This document shows, piece by piece, positions 1 through 5,011 of a DNA stretch of 5,192 nucleotides; the first letter of the stretch is position 1; each line of letters begins with the position of its first letter. The notes below the pieces were generated by a model. That model made no database searches. It was not told where the DNA came from and saw only the letters and a list, made by a program, of their open reading frames with translations. The position numbers and the translations under genes were made by a program. The stretch spans positions 1 through 5,192 of the forward strand of contig CAMYMX010000303.1 of assembly GCA_947259605.1 (NCBI GenBank). Direction: 5' to 3'. Origin of the DNA: an uncultured Polyangiaceae bacterium. Its GTDB lineage: Bacteria > Myxococcota_A > Polyangia > Polyangiales > Houyiibacteriaceae.

Positions 1-1415
1 AGGGCCTCCGGCAACTCCACGAAACGCGCATCCAACGGCAAGCTCTCGATTGCATCGATCACGTCCCATTGAACCGGTTCGGGAAACCGATCGATGAGAT
101 ACGTGTAGATCAACCGGTGGTACGCCCCGCGATCCAAGTCACCCGCTCTGAAGTAGGTATTCGAGACGTTGTGATGATGAAGAGCTGCCCGAGGTTCGGC
201 GCGGACCGCGTAGATCCAAAGCGCGTCCTCGTCCGTCCATGCGCGCCGCGGAGAGTAGCTGCAGAGCAGGAACGCGGACGCAACGAGGGCGACGGCAGCA
301 GCTTGCACGGCCTGTTTGTGCACAAACCGAAGCAAGGCCATCGAAACAAGCATCGAGAACCCGAGAATTGACGGGTAGAGAAGTCGTTCGGCGAGATCCG
401 TGATCAAGCGGGCGAACCAGTGCGACTGGAGCAACGCCGGGGCATACACGCACGATAGGGCGGCAAGCCATTCCAGCCGACCGCGCTTGATAGCCCAGGC
501 GCCTGCGCCCAAACCGAGCAGCAGGAGCAGTCCGCCGAGAATCGCGTAGGGTGCGAGGCTGCCCGAATGGAGCTCGACGGCGGCGTATCCGTGATTTGGC
601 GCGATTGGCACGGGCCAGGCGGTCATCGCGATGGAGTGCCCTAGGTTGTGGAGGCCCAGAAGCAAGCGCATCGTCCCTTCCGCGTGGTGCGCGAGGTTGC
701 TCGTAATCATCGAGATGCCAACGGCTCGCGGCAAGGAGAGCTGAAACGCGATGACCGCGACCCCCGCGACGCCGACTGGCAGCGCGGCGAGCCAACGCGT
801 TCGCCCCGCGCCGGGTCGGAGGACGAACAGCAGCACGGCGAGCGGCGTGAAGATGACCGCGGACTCTTTGACGAGAGCGGCAAGCAGGAAGACCAGCGCG
901 CAGAGAAAGCCGGCGCGAGGCGTTCGCGGACCTAGCGCGATCGTGCAGGCCACGAGCACCAAAGCAAACGAGAGAATGTCTGCTTGCGCCACGATCGCGC
1001 TGACCGCCTCGGTGTTGAGCGGGTGAAGTGCGAAGAGAGTCCCGACCGCGGCCGCCCAACCCTCGGACGGCTCGAGGCGGTAGACGAAGCGCACACACGC
1101 CGCGACCGCGAGCACGTGCAACGAGGCACTCAGGATACGGTAGGGCAACGGGTCATCGGGCCACCATGACCAGAGTTGAGCCCAGAGCATCGGCATCAGC
1201 GGTCGCCAGGTGGTGAAACCGAGGCTCGCCGGGCGTCCCCAGAAGTCCCGCGAGAAAGCCTCCCAAAAGGGAACCTGCCCATTCACAACCGGGTTCTCTA
1301 GAAGAGCCGAAGAATCGTCATAAACGAAGCCGCCATCGATCACGATCACGCCAACCACCGCAGCCAGCAGGAGGGGGGCGGTGTGAAGAAGAACCGACCG
1401 GTGTCTTCGAGGCAT
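1..1415 (-). CDS. TMTC/DUF1736-like GT-C membrane glycosyltransferase with start of TPR region (partial, C-terminus off the left edge)
   Basis: A single open frame of 471 codons runs from ATG at 1415-1413 to the left edge without a stop. Family-type motifs appear in order: hydrophobic segment (residues 8-26) then FVYDD (30-34), the Asp pair expected in the first extracytoplasmic loop of GT-C enzymes; DFWG (57-60); WRPL (70-73); HPLNTEAV (131-138) followed by QAD (144-146); LVKES (181-185); AERLLYPS (342-349). Many hydrophobic stretches lie between them. After the last membrane segment (~371-385), residues 392-430 (W, ALW, P, N, YFRAGDLDRGA) look like the first tetratricopeptide repeat. Eukaryotic TMTC proteins transfer mannose from a lipid-linked donor to secreted proteins; a related envelope role here is inferred, and donor and acceptor are unknown. 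A strong RBS supports the start. It diverges from the other genes and has no visible operon partner. Family assignment is firm; substrate is not. Confidence 0.88.
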   Translation of the reverse strand, partial: MPRRHRSVLLHTAPLLLAAVVGVIVIDGGFVYDDSSALLENPVVNGQVPFWEAFSRDFWGRPASLGFTTWRPLMPMLWAQLWSWWPDDPLPYRILSASLHVLAVAACVRFVYRLEPSEGWAAAVGTLFALHPLNTEAVSAIVAQADILSFALVLVACTIALGPRTPRAGFLCALVFLLAALVKESAVIFTPLAVLLFVLRPGAGRTRWLAALPVGVAGVAVIAFQLSLPRAVGISMITSNLAHHAEGTMRLLLGLHNLGHSIAMTAWPVPIAPNHGYAAVELHSGSLAPYAILGGLLLLLGLGAGAWAIKRGRLEWLAALSCVYAPALLQSHWFARLITDLAERLLYPSILGFSMLVSMALLRFVHKQAVQAAAVALVASAFLLCSYSPRRAWTDEDALWIYAVRAEPRAALHHHNVSNTYFRAGDLDRGAYHRLIYTYLIDRFPEPVQWDVIDAIESLPLDARFVELPEA

Positions 1416-1420
1416 GGGAA

Positions 1421-1426
1421 CTCCTT
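1421..1426 (-). promoter_or_regulatory. Ribosome binding site of the TMTC-like gene
   Basis: The minus strand reads AAGGAG, preceded by AG, five bases before the ATG at 1415. It is the best Shine-Dalgarno in the window and fixes the start of the glycosyltransferase. Confidence 0.75.
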
Positions 1427-1438
1427 CTTCCGAAAACA

Positions 1439-1449
1439 GGACAGTGTCC
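1439..1449. promoter_or_regulatory. 11-bp palindrome upstream of the TMTC-like gene
   Basis: GGACA-G-TGTCC is a perfect palindrome with a one-base centre, 24-34 bases upstream of the start codon at 1415. Its place in the 5' leader suits a repressor site, but no promoter hexamers could be fixed around it and an 11-bp palindrome can occur by chance. Confidence 0.25.
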
Positions 1450-1456
1450 ACCAAAC

Positions 1457-1497
1457 CTCTCGCCGGAGCTGGTGACGGTGGGCTCTTCAGGCGAGAG
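1457..1497. repeat. 8-bp perfect inverted repeat with 25-nt loop
   Basis: CTCTCGCC (1457-1464) is the exact reverse complement of GGCGAGAG (1490-1497). It lies in the leader of the minus-strand glycosyltransferase and could form a cruciform or RNA hairpin. There is no T-run, so it is not a classical terminator. Confidence 0.4.
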
Positions 1498-1574
1498 TGT
1501 TGCAAACCTGGACTTCCTGCTCACCTTCGGGGTCGGCCAGCGTTCACCAGCAGTTCGACGACGATCTGCCCTAG

Positions 1575-1781
1575 GCGCTCACTTCACGAACGAGGCTCGA
1601 CGTCGTGAAGAGCCATGCCACCTATGAGGACGCGATCGGCTGTCTGCCGAGTGTGGCCAATATGTGGCGGCAAAACGTGATCGACTTCGCCAGAGCCAGC
1701 GAAAACCGCACAAAGAAAAAAGCGAAGGGGGCGGAAAATGCTTGGTCGAAGCGCAGCGTCAGATGCCTCTCACGCCGGTAA
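1575..1781 (+). pseudogene. Possible coding remnant that reads into the tRNA-Glu fragment
   Basis: An open stretch of 68 codons follows an in-frame TAG at 1572-1574 and ends at TAA 1779-1781. A GTG at 1605 would give 58 residues, but there is no good RBS. The peptide has a protein-like composition (YEDAIGCLPSVANMWRQNV, then DFARASENR, then a Lys-rich tail KKKAKG), unlike the Arg/Pro/Ser-rich shadow frames nearby. Its last codons lie inside the tRNA-derived sequence, as if a gene had been cut and fused to a tRNA 3' end during integration. No family was recognised. It may be the C-terminal remnant of a mobile-element gene or simply an open frame by chance. Confidence 0.3.
1582..1610. repeat. 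8-bp inverted repeat near the start of the coding remnant
   Basis: CTTCACGA (1582-1589) pairs exactly with TCGTGAAG (1603-1610). Inside the loop CGAG-G-CTCG forms a smaller palindrome. Its role is unknown; it may be a remnant mobile-element end or a hairpin. Confidence 0.4.
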
Positions 1782-1810
1782 CACGAGTTCGAATCTCGTT
1801 GGGGTCACCA
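1766..1810 (+). tRNA. Orphan 3' half of a tRNA-Glu (CTC anticodon loop to CCA), probable attachment-site scar
   Basis: The segment has the canonical layout of the 3' part of a tRNA. It contains anticodon loop CTCTCAC (1767-1773, anticodon CTC = Glu), 3' anticodon-stem strand GCCGG, variable TAAC, T-stem ACGAG (1783-1787), T-loop TTCGAAT (1788-1794), T-stem CTCGT (1795-1799), acceptor strand TGGGGTC (1800-1806), discriminator A and encoded CCA (1808-1810). The T-stem pairs perfectly. The 5' half is missing: the bases before the loop do not pair with GCCGG, and no GACCCCA-like acceptor strand or D-arm lies 70-80 bases upstream. A tRNA truncated like this is what tRNA-targeting integrases leave at one element end. 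It cannot be a functional tRNA as it stands. Confidence 0.82.
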
Positions 1811-1945
1811 GATATGAAAGGGCTTTTTCTTTCCAAGGGGTCTCCCCGAATCGCAGGTCTCGCTTATCGGTCACGGAGTCACTCGCTTCTACGCGGTCCG
1901 CAGGGGTTCCTCTTGTGCAAGGTCCAGTAGATAGCGGATGGGTCA

Positions 1946-1957
1946 CTGTTCAAACAG
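1946..1957. promoter_or_regulatory. Short palindrome upstream of the cysteine-rich lipoprotein gene
   Basis: CTGTT-CA-AACAG is an inverted repeat ending 25 bases before the ATG at 1983. It may be an operator or sit in the 5' UTR. No convincing -35/-10 pair and no strong Shine-Dalgarno were seen, so the assignment is weak. Confidence 0.22.
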
Positions 1958-1982
1958 CGAAGCCTCTGGTACGTTTTCCACT

Positions 1983-2669
1983 ATGAAAGTCTTAGTCTTT
2001 AGCGCGGCATTCCTTAGCGTCGTTCTCGCGGGCTGCGGTGACAGCACCGACAGTCAACTTACGCAGCTCCAGGCAAAAAGCTGCGGGGGCTCGGAGCCCG
2101 AAGGGGTCTGCAACGCGATCACCGAATGCGTTTGGACCGGTGAGAACACGAGTGCGTGCCTCCAAATCTGCGAATCGACAGAACAGGACTGCAACGAAGG
2201 CGAGAAATGTCGACGCCGGTTGCTGCGAACCTCAGCCGGCCGTTTCGAATCGACGTTTGTATGCTTTCCAGAGGTCGAACCTGCGGATACACCGGAAGAG
2301 CAAGAAAGCCGAACGGCGTTCTGCGCGGCGCGCCCGTTGGAGTCGTGTATGCGCGCACGCGAATGTAGCGCCATGGTGGCAACCACGCTGTTTATTGAAG
2401 ACGAGTGTCGTCAGCTCGTTCCCACGGACTGCCTCCCGGACTTCGGGCCGCAGGAAGAAGGCCAGCCATTTGGGCAGATCTGCCTCCCCTCGAGCTACTT
2501 CGCGACCCGTGACGACTTTCCCGGCGACATCTTCTACTTCGGCTCAATCTGCAATGAAAGCGAGCTCGGTTTCGAGGGCTTCTATCCTCAACCTGATGAT
2601 CCTCTATACGACATCATCTACTTTGAGTCCTCGGCATGGCCGAGATGTTTCTGCTCGGTGGACTGCTGA
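1983..2669 (+). CDS. Cysteine-rich secreted lipoprotein, unknown function
   Basis: The 228-residue product starts with a clear lipoprotein signal peptide: Lys2, a hydrophobic core, then lipobox L-A-G-C with Cys18. Gly at +2 favours outer-membrane sorting. The start at 1983 is preferred over an in-frame ATG at 1938, which would add 15 polar residues ahead of the signal peptide. The mature part has 18 further cysteines (34, 43, 49, 59, 63, 70, 76, 94, 114, 122, 128, 142, 150, 167, 190, 222, 224, 228), an even number consistent with nine disulfides in the periplasm or at the surface. Spacing such as C-x5-C-V-W and C-x3-C resembles small disulfide modules seen in many myxobacterial lipoproteins. 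The C-terminal third is acidic and aromatic and ends in CFCSVDC. No catalytic motif was recognised. The gene stands alone, with no strong RBS. Confidence 0.85.
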   Translation: MKVLVFSAAFLSVVLAGCGDSTDSQLTQLQAKSCGGSEPEGVCNAITECVWTGENTSACLQICESTEQDCNEGEKCRRRLLRTSAGRFESTFVCFPEVEPADTPEEQESRTAFCAARPLESCMRARECSAMVATTLFIEDECRQLVPTDCLPDFGPQEEGQPFGQICLPSSYFATRDDFPGDIFYFGSICNESELGFEGFYPQPDDPLYDIIYFESSAWPRCFCSVDC

Positions 2670-2702
2670 CGCGGGCGACAGCAGATGGGCTTCGAGTGCC
2701 TC

Positions 2703-2721
2703 GTTGACCAAATGTTGACCA
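2703..2721. repeat. 8-bp direct repeat downstream of the cysteine-rich lipoprotein gene
   Basis: GTTGACCA occurs at 2703-2710 and again at 2714-2721, 11 bases apart (about one helical turn). Such spacing suits a tandem protein-binding site, but the repeat is short. Confidence 0.3.
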
Positions 2722-2723
2722 CG

Positions 2724-2744
2724 AGATCAGAAATCGCGTGATCT
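2724..2744. terminator. Stem-loop after the cysteine-rich lipoprotein gene
   Basis: AGATCA (2724-2729) pairs with TGATCT (2739-2744) across a nine-base loop, 55 bases after the stop at 2669. An alternative fold uses TCAGA with TCTGA. There is no T-run, so it is at best a rho-independent-like or RNA-stabilising hairpin. Confidence 0.3.
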
Positions 2745-2765
2745 GAACTGACGAATCCTGAACAT

Positions 2766-2888
2766 GGCGACGCGGCTGAGTGGTTGTTACGGTTGAGAAT
2801 TCCCTGCTTTTTGCAGGGGATTGTGTGGTCGCCCAAAACCCGTCTTCTGGGATTTGGGAGGATGAGGTCGCTGGTTCGTATCCAGTGG
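2766..2888 (+). ncRNA. Structured non-coding segment with tRNA-like arms upstream of the Gly-rich lipoprotein gene
   Basis: Three consecutive hairpins are visible. CCCTGC (2802-2807) pairs with GCAGGG (2813-2818), extendable to 2800-2820. CCCAAA (2832-2837) pairs with TTTGGG (2853-2858), enclosing CCC/GGG and a seven-base loop. GCTGG (2870-2874) pairs with CCAGT (2882-2886) around loop TTCGTAT, a typical tRNA T-arm preceded by GAGGTC as in real tRNAs. GGCGAC (2766-2771) could also pair with GTCGCC (2828-2833), and 2773-2785 (CGGCTGAGTGGTT) resembles the D-arm of a Ser/Leu tRNA. No complete cloverleaf closes. It may be a scrambled tRNA remnant or a structured leader of the gene starting at 2930. 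Transcription is not shown. Confidence 0.35.
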
Positions 2889-2929
2889 AACGGTGCGTCT
2901 CGTAGGGCGTTGAGGTAGCCTCGGGGCAC

Positions 2930-3844
2930 ATGCGCCTTCTCTTCGTGTCGTGGGTAGCAGTTGCTTCGCTGGGATGCTCAAGTGGAGCACCTGCCGCGCC
3001 TGACAGCGGCACTGGAGGTGTTCCGGGCTTCGCGGGAGATGATGGTTCAGGTGGCTCAGCGGGCTCCGGTGGAACCGCCGGGGCGGGCGGCATTGGCGGG
3101 ATAGGTGGCGCCGGTGGCATCGGCGGCGCCGGTGGAACAGCTGGCGTCGGTGGAACGGCCGGCGCCCGTGGAATGGCTGGTGCCGGTGGAGCGGCGGGCA
3201 CTGGCGGTAGCATCGCTGACCGGGGCGGACCCTGTCTCGGCGTAGGCGTCGTCGATCCCGACTATGAAGTCGAGTGGCCGCAGGGCGCGCCGCCGCCAAG
3301 CCCACATACGATCGATTCCATCGAGTTGGAGGGCTGGCGCGAAGAACGATATCCGGACCCGCTACTGGGGGGGATGCGCATCGCAGGCTTCCACGGGACC
3401 TACTACCTGAGCGACGGGTCGAGCTGGCCAAGCGGTGCGGGGACAGCCGACCAGGCCTTCATGACCCTGGACCACCTGACGCGCGAAGGCTCTGTGATTC
3501 GTTATCACATGACGACTCCGGACCTCATCGTCCGGAGGACTGATGGCAGTTTCGGGGACCATGCGGCCAACTATCGGCTGGAGACCCTCGAGGATCTCAT
3601 CATCGTCGCGCAGTACGACTCGCCCGTCGGTACCGTTGCGTCTGAGGCACTGATCGCCATCGACGAGCCAACGAACATTGTGGACGAACGCTTCAACTTC
3701 CTTTCGGCTCCGCTCTGCTCCGCCGTCCCCGTAACGATTACCTACGAACTCTTGGGCGGTCATGTGTTCGACGAGACCCTCTTTGACGAGGAGTTCGTGT
3801 TCACCTCGTACACGGTTGTGGATTTCACGTCTCCGCGACAATGA
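2930..3844 (+). CDS. Gly-rich-stalk lipoprotein with an unrecognised C-terminal domain
   Basis: The 304-residue product begins with a short signal peptide and lipobox S-L-G-C (Cys16). Ser at +2 fits outer-membrane sorting. Residues ~26-94 form a low-complexity linker of GGxAG/GGIGG/GGTAG units, the sort of flexible stalk frequent in myxobacterial surface lipoproteins. Residues ~100-304 form a compact-looking domain with alternating polar and hydrophobic segments (HGTYYLSDG at 155-163, TITYELLGGHVF at 269-280, FVFTSYTVVDF at 289-299), suggesting a beta-rich fold. Two cysteines (102 and 263) could form one disulfide. No catalytic motif or known family was recognised. RBS support is weak: GAGG ends about 14 bases before the ATG, and GGGG lies nearer. 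The signal peptide placement makes the start reliable. A hairpin follows eight bases after the stop. Confidence 0.83.
   Translation: MRLLFVSWVAVASLGCSSGAPAAPDSGTGGVPGFAGDDGSGGSAGSGGTAGAGGIGGIGGAGGIGGAGGTAGVGGTAGARGMAGAGGAAGTGGSIADRGGPCLGVGVVDPDYEVEWPQGAPPPSPHTIDSIELEGWREERYPDPLLGGMRIAGFHGTYYLSDGSSWPSGAGTADQAFMTLDHLTREGSVIRYHMTTPDLIVRRTDGSFGDHAANYRLETLEDLIIVAQYDSPVGTVASEALIAIDEPTNIVDERFNFLSAPLCSAVPVTITYELLGGHVFDETLFDEEFVFTSYTVVDFTSPRQ
3041..3211 (+). repeat. Low-complexity Gly-codon repeat (stalk-coding)
   Basis: Imperfect tandem units of GGTGGx/GGCGGx followed by GCxGG encode the Gly/Ala/Thr/Ile linker of the lipoprotein (residues ~38-94). The tract is prone to slippage, so its length probably varies between strains. 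On the minus strand it yields a Pro-rich open frame with no biological meaning. Confidence 0.7.
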
Positions 3845-3851
3845 TCGAGCC

Positions 3852-3870
3852 AAGAGAACTTGATTCTCTT
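3852..3870. terminator. Perfect 7-bp hairpin just after the Gly-rich lipoprotein gene
   Basis: AAGAGAA (3852-3858) pairs exactly with TTCTCTT (3864-3870) around CTTGA. It begins eight bases after the stop codon. There is no extra T-run beyond the stem arm, so termination strength is uncertain; it may act with the stronger hairpin at 3971-3996. Confidence 0.45.
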
Positions 3871-3892
3871 ACCGACAATCTCACGCCGCGAA

Positions 3893-4063
3893 CATCCGAA
3901 GCCCGTCCCACTCTGCGATGAAAGCGGAAAGTTGGTTCCAACTTCGCGTACTTGGGGTCACCGCCATCAGAGAGTCCGGCTTCGGCCGGGCTTTTTCTAT
4001 CGCCGAGCGCGGTCGGGTCGGGCGACTTCATCTTCGCTTTAGGGGGGCGTCGCAGTTGCGAAC
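3893..4063 (+). repeat. 171-bp direct repeat, copy 1 (tRNA-tail-like core plus terminator)
   Basis: It aligns along its whole length with 4997-5167 at about 86% (22 substitutions and two single-base indels by hand count). In order it contains a palindrome AAGTTGG-TT-CCAACTT (3929-3944); TTGGGGTCACC (3952-3962), identical to the acceptor end of the tRNA-Glu fragment at 1799-1809; a strong terminator hairpin (3971-3996); and ~65 further conserved bases ending GTTGCGAAC. Conservation extends past the terminator, so the repeat is more than a terminator copy. No open frame is shared. It could be a non-autonomous mobile unit, a duplicated small-RNA gene, or an integration-site duplication. Confidence 0.85.
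3971..3996 (+). terminator. Rho-independent terminator in repeat copy 1
   Basis: Stem CCGGC-TTCG-GCCGG (3976-3989), extended outward by T-G, G-C and A-T pairs, carries a UUCG tetraloop and is followed by TTTTTCT. It is a textbook intrinsic terminator for plus-strand transcription, about 130 bases after the Gly-rich lipoprotein gene. Confidence 0.85.
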
Positions 4064-4082
4064 ACGGAACATGGAAACGTTT

Positions 4083-4100
4083 GCGGACGCAGCTGTCCGC
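4083..4100. repeat. Hairpin between repeat copy 1 and the degenerate tRNA-Glu fragment
   Basis: GCGGAC (4083-4088) pairs exactly with GTCCGC (4095-4100) across a six-base loop. There is no T-run on either side; role unknown. Confidence 0.35.
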
Positions 4101-4144
4101 CTCACTTCCGCTCACGACCGAGCAGCGCTCCGATCAAAAGGAAT

Positions 4145-4189
4145 CCTCTCGCGGCGGTGACACGAGCTAGGACCTTGCTGGGGTCCCAG
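4145..4189 (+). pseudogene. Degenerate second copy of the tRNA-Glu 3' half
   Basis: A gapless alignment with 1766-1810 gives 34 identities in 45 positions. It starts at the same point (CCTCTC, anticodon loop), shares GACACGAG-type variable/T-stem sequence and ends with the same TGGGGTC acceptor strand. The T-loop is destroyed (CTAGGAC instead of TTCGAAT) and CCA is altered, so it is a decayed relic. As in the first fragment, the 5' half of the tRNA is absent. It lies 81 bases after repeat copy 1 and just beyond the 3' end of the zinc-ribbon gene. Confidence 0.6.
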
Positions 4190-4190
4190 C
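4177..4190 (-). terminator. Strong palindrome beyond the zinc-ribbon gene stop
   Basis: GCTGGG-GT-CCCAGC is a perfect palindrome 20 bases past the 3' end of the minus-strand gene, overlapping the acceptor end of the degenerate tRNA fragment. CCCAG (4185-4189) can alternatively pair with CTGGG (4200-4204). No T-run follows on the minus strand, so terminator function is uncertain. Confidence 0.35.
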
Positions 4191-4210
4191 CCTTCAGCCC
4201 TGGGCGTCGC

Positions 4211-4735
4211 TCAGAACCGAGCCTGTTCGGCAGACACCACCGTGGCTCGATGCGACGCGTAATCTGATTGCTCGCTGCTTGCGCGTCCGCGGACCGAGAA
4301 CGCGGCCTCGGAGACCGGGAGCAAGACCAGCCCGTATTGCTCAGCACCCTCGGCATCGATCAATGCCCCGTCCGCGTCGAAGTAGCGCACTTCCACGTAG
4401 ATGTCCTCGGCAGCGACGTCGGCACTTTCGTTCCGGAGCGTCCCAACCGTTGATACGGAAGCACACTCACCCTGCTCAGTGAAACGAACCGAGGAGTCCA
4501 CGACCATGAGCTGCTCCACGACTTCCGCAGGCGAAGCCTTGCGGTGAAACGGGCTTGGCACGTCGAGCATGATGCCGACCAACACGTAAGCAAAGCCAAC
4601 CAAGGCAAGGATTACGAGGCCGGATATCAAACGTCCGCGTGCTCCGAGCCAGTGCCCGCAAGAGTGACATCGTCGCGCCTCTGCGTGCACCGGTTCGCGG
4701 CACATCGGACAAACCGGCGTGACGTCCTGCTCCAC
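4211..4735 (-). CDS. Zinc-ribbon, single-TM, FxLYD-like membrane protein
   Basis: The 174-residue product begins at GTG 4735; an in-frame TAG lies 12 bases upstream, so this is the longest possible form and the one that keeps the metal site. Residues 9-26 form a zinc ribbon: Cys9-x2-Cys12, ten residues, Cys23-x2-Cys26 (CPMCREPV and CHSCGHWL). A transmembrane helix spans ~37-57, preceded by Arg residues, which places the ribbon in the cytoplasm and the C-terminus outside. Residues ~85-172 resemble an FxLYD-type beta-sandwich (VGTLRNES, then VEVRYFDADGALIDAE). Small proteins of this build are common and uncharacterised; a sensing or envelope-anchoring role is a guess. No good RBS is visible upstream of the GTG. 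It is monocistronic and enclosed by the two 171-bp repeats. Confidence 0.8.
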   Translation of the reverse strand: MEQDVTPVCPMCREPVHAEARRCHSCGHWLGARGRLISGLVILALVGFAYVLVGIMLDVPSPFHRKASPAEVVEQLMVVDSSVRFTEQGECASVSTVGTLRNESADVAAEDIYVEVRYFDADGALIDAEGAEQYGLVLLPVSEAAFSVRGRASSEQSDYASHRATVVSAEQARF

Positions 4736-4866
4736 GGCGCGAGACTAAGGGATGCGCCCCCCTGCGTAAACTCTGCAAGTGCTCATTACGCCCTCTCTTG
4801 GCCCGTTCGAGCACCCAATTGCACGGCTGTCGTTCCCAAAATATTGTCCGATGATCGCGAAAGTGA

Positions 4867-4885
4867 CCAAGCGGGTCGAACTCGG
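4867..4885 (-). other. T-arm-like hairpin on the minus strand
   Basis: On the minus strand CCGAG-TTCGACCCG-CTTGG resembles a tRNA T-arm with two extra loop bases, preceded by AGGGGT. Stem pairing includes one G-T wobble. No anticodon arm or acceptor is recognisable, so this is only a weak candidate for another tRNA relic. Confidence 0.22.
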
Positions 4886-4978
4886 ACCCCTACGTGCGTT
4901 GCCGACAGCTCGACGTGCGCGACTCGAGCGCGGCAACCGCCTTCGCCCTACGCACCGCTCTGCTTGGATTGCCGCCGT

Positions 4979-5011
4979 CGAAGCTCGTCACGCTACCATC
5001 CGAAGCTCGTC
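4979..5011 (+). repeat. 11-bp direct repeat at the left edge of repeat copy 2
   Basis: CGAAGCTCGTC occurs at 4979-4989 and at 5001-5011, 22 bases apart. The second occurrence is part of the 171-bp repeat; the first lies outside it. It may be a partial duplication of the repeat end. Confidence 0.5.

Larger units (their letters stand above)
1416..1982. other. 567-bp region without an intact gene
   Basis: This is the gap between the two divergently oriented genes. It holds the glycosyltransferase leader with its palindrome and inverted repeats (1439-1497), a broken-looking coding stretch (1575-1781), an orphan tRNA-Glu 3' half (1766-1810) followed by a T-rich tract, a GGGG-TCT-CCCC mini-hairpin (1837-1847), and the upstream region of the cysteine-rich lipoprotein. 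Another short frame near 1470-1530 reads ANLDFLLTFGVGQR, reminiscent of the last strand of an outer-membrane barrel, then continues as Arg-rich nonsense; this may be debris of a lost gene. No complete gene was found on either strand. Confidence 0.6.

Noticed and set aside
139..1098. 319-residue minus-strand open frame overlapping the left part of the window
   Set aside because: It is an Arg/Ala-rich out-of-frame shadow of the glycosyltransferase, whose own frame carries transmembrane segments and family motifs over the whole region.
2038..2718. 226-residue plus-strand frame overlapping the cysteine-rich lipoprotein
   Set aside because: Arg/Ser-rich shadow in the +1 frame; no signal peptide, while the competing frame has a lipobox and patterned cysteines.
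2801..2818. tRNA anticodon arm reading TTT (Lys) in the CCCTG/CAGGG hairpin
   Set aside because: The loop CTTTTTG has T at position 37 where a purine is expected, and no T-arm lies at the right distance, so it is not a tRNA.
2614..3213. Pro-rich minus-strand frame of 199 residues
   Set aside because: It is the reverse complement of the Gly-rich stalk tract and runs through the non-coding hairpins and the end of the cysteine-rich gene.
3362..3853. 163-residue minus-strand open frame antisense to the Gly-rich lipoprotein
   Set aside because: It lacks a signal, motif or RBS and exists because of GC-biased codon positions; the plus-strand frame has a lipobox and coherent domain structure.
3929..3944. 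Integron attC-like site (GTTGG...CCAAC palindrome)
   Set aside because: The palindrome lacks the GTTRRRY/RYYYAAC consensus and the bulged long-stem structure of attC sites, and no integron integrase is visible.
3888..4064. GCGAACA on both sides of repeat copy 1 as a target-site duplication
   Set aside because: The right-hand GCGAAC is also part of repeat copy 2, so it belongs to the repeat and cannot be taken as a duplication made on insertion.
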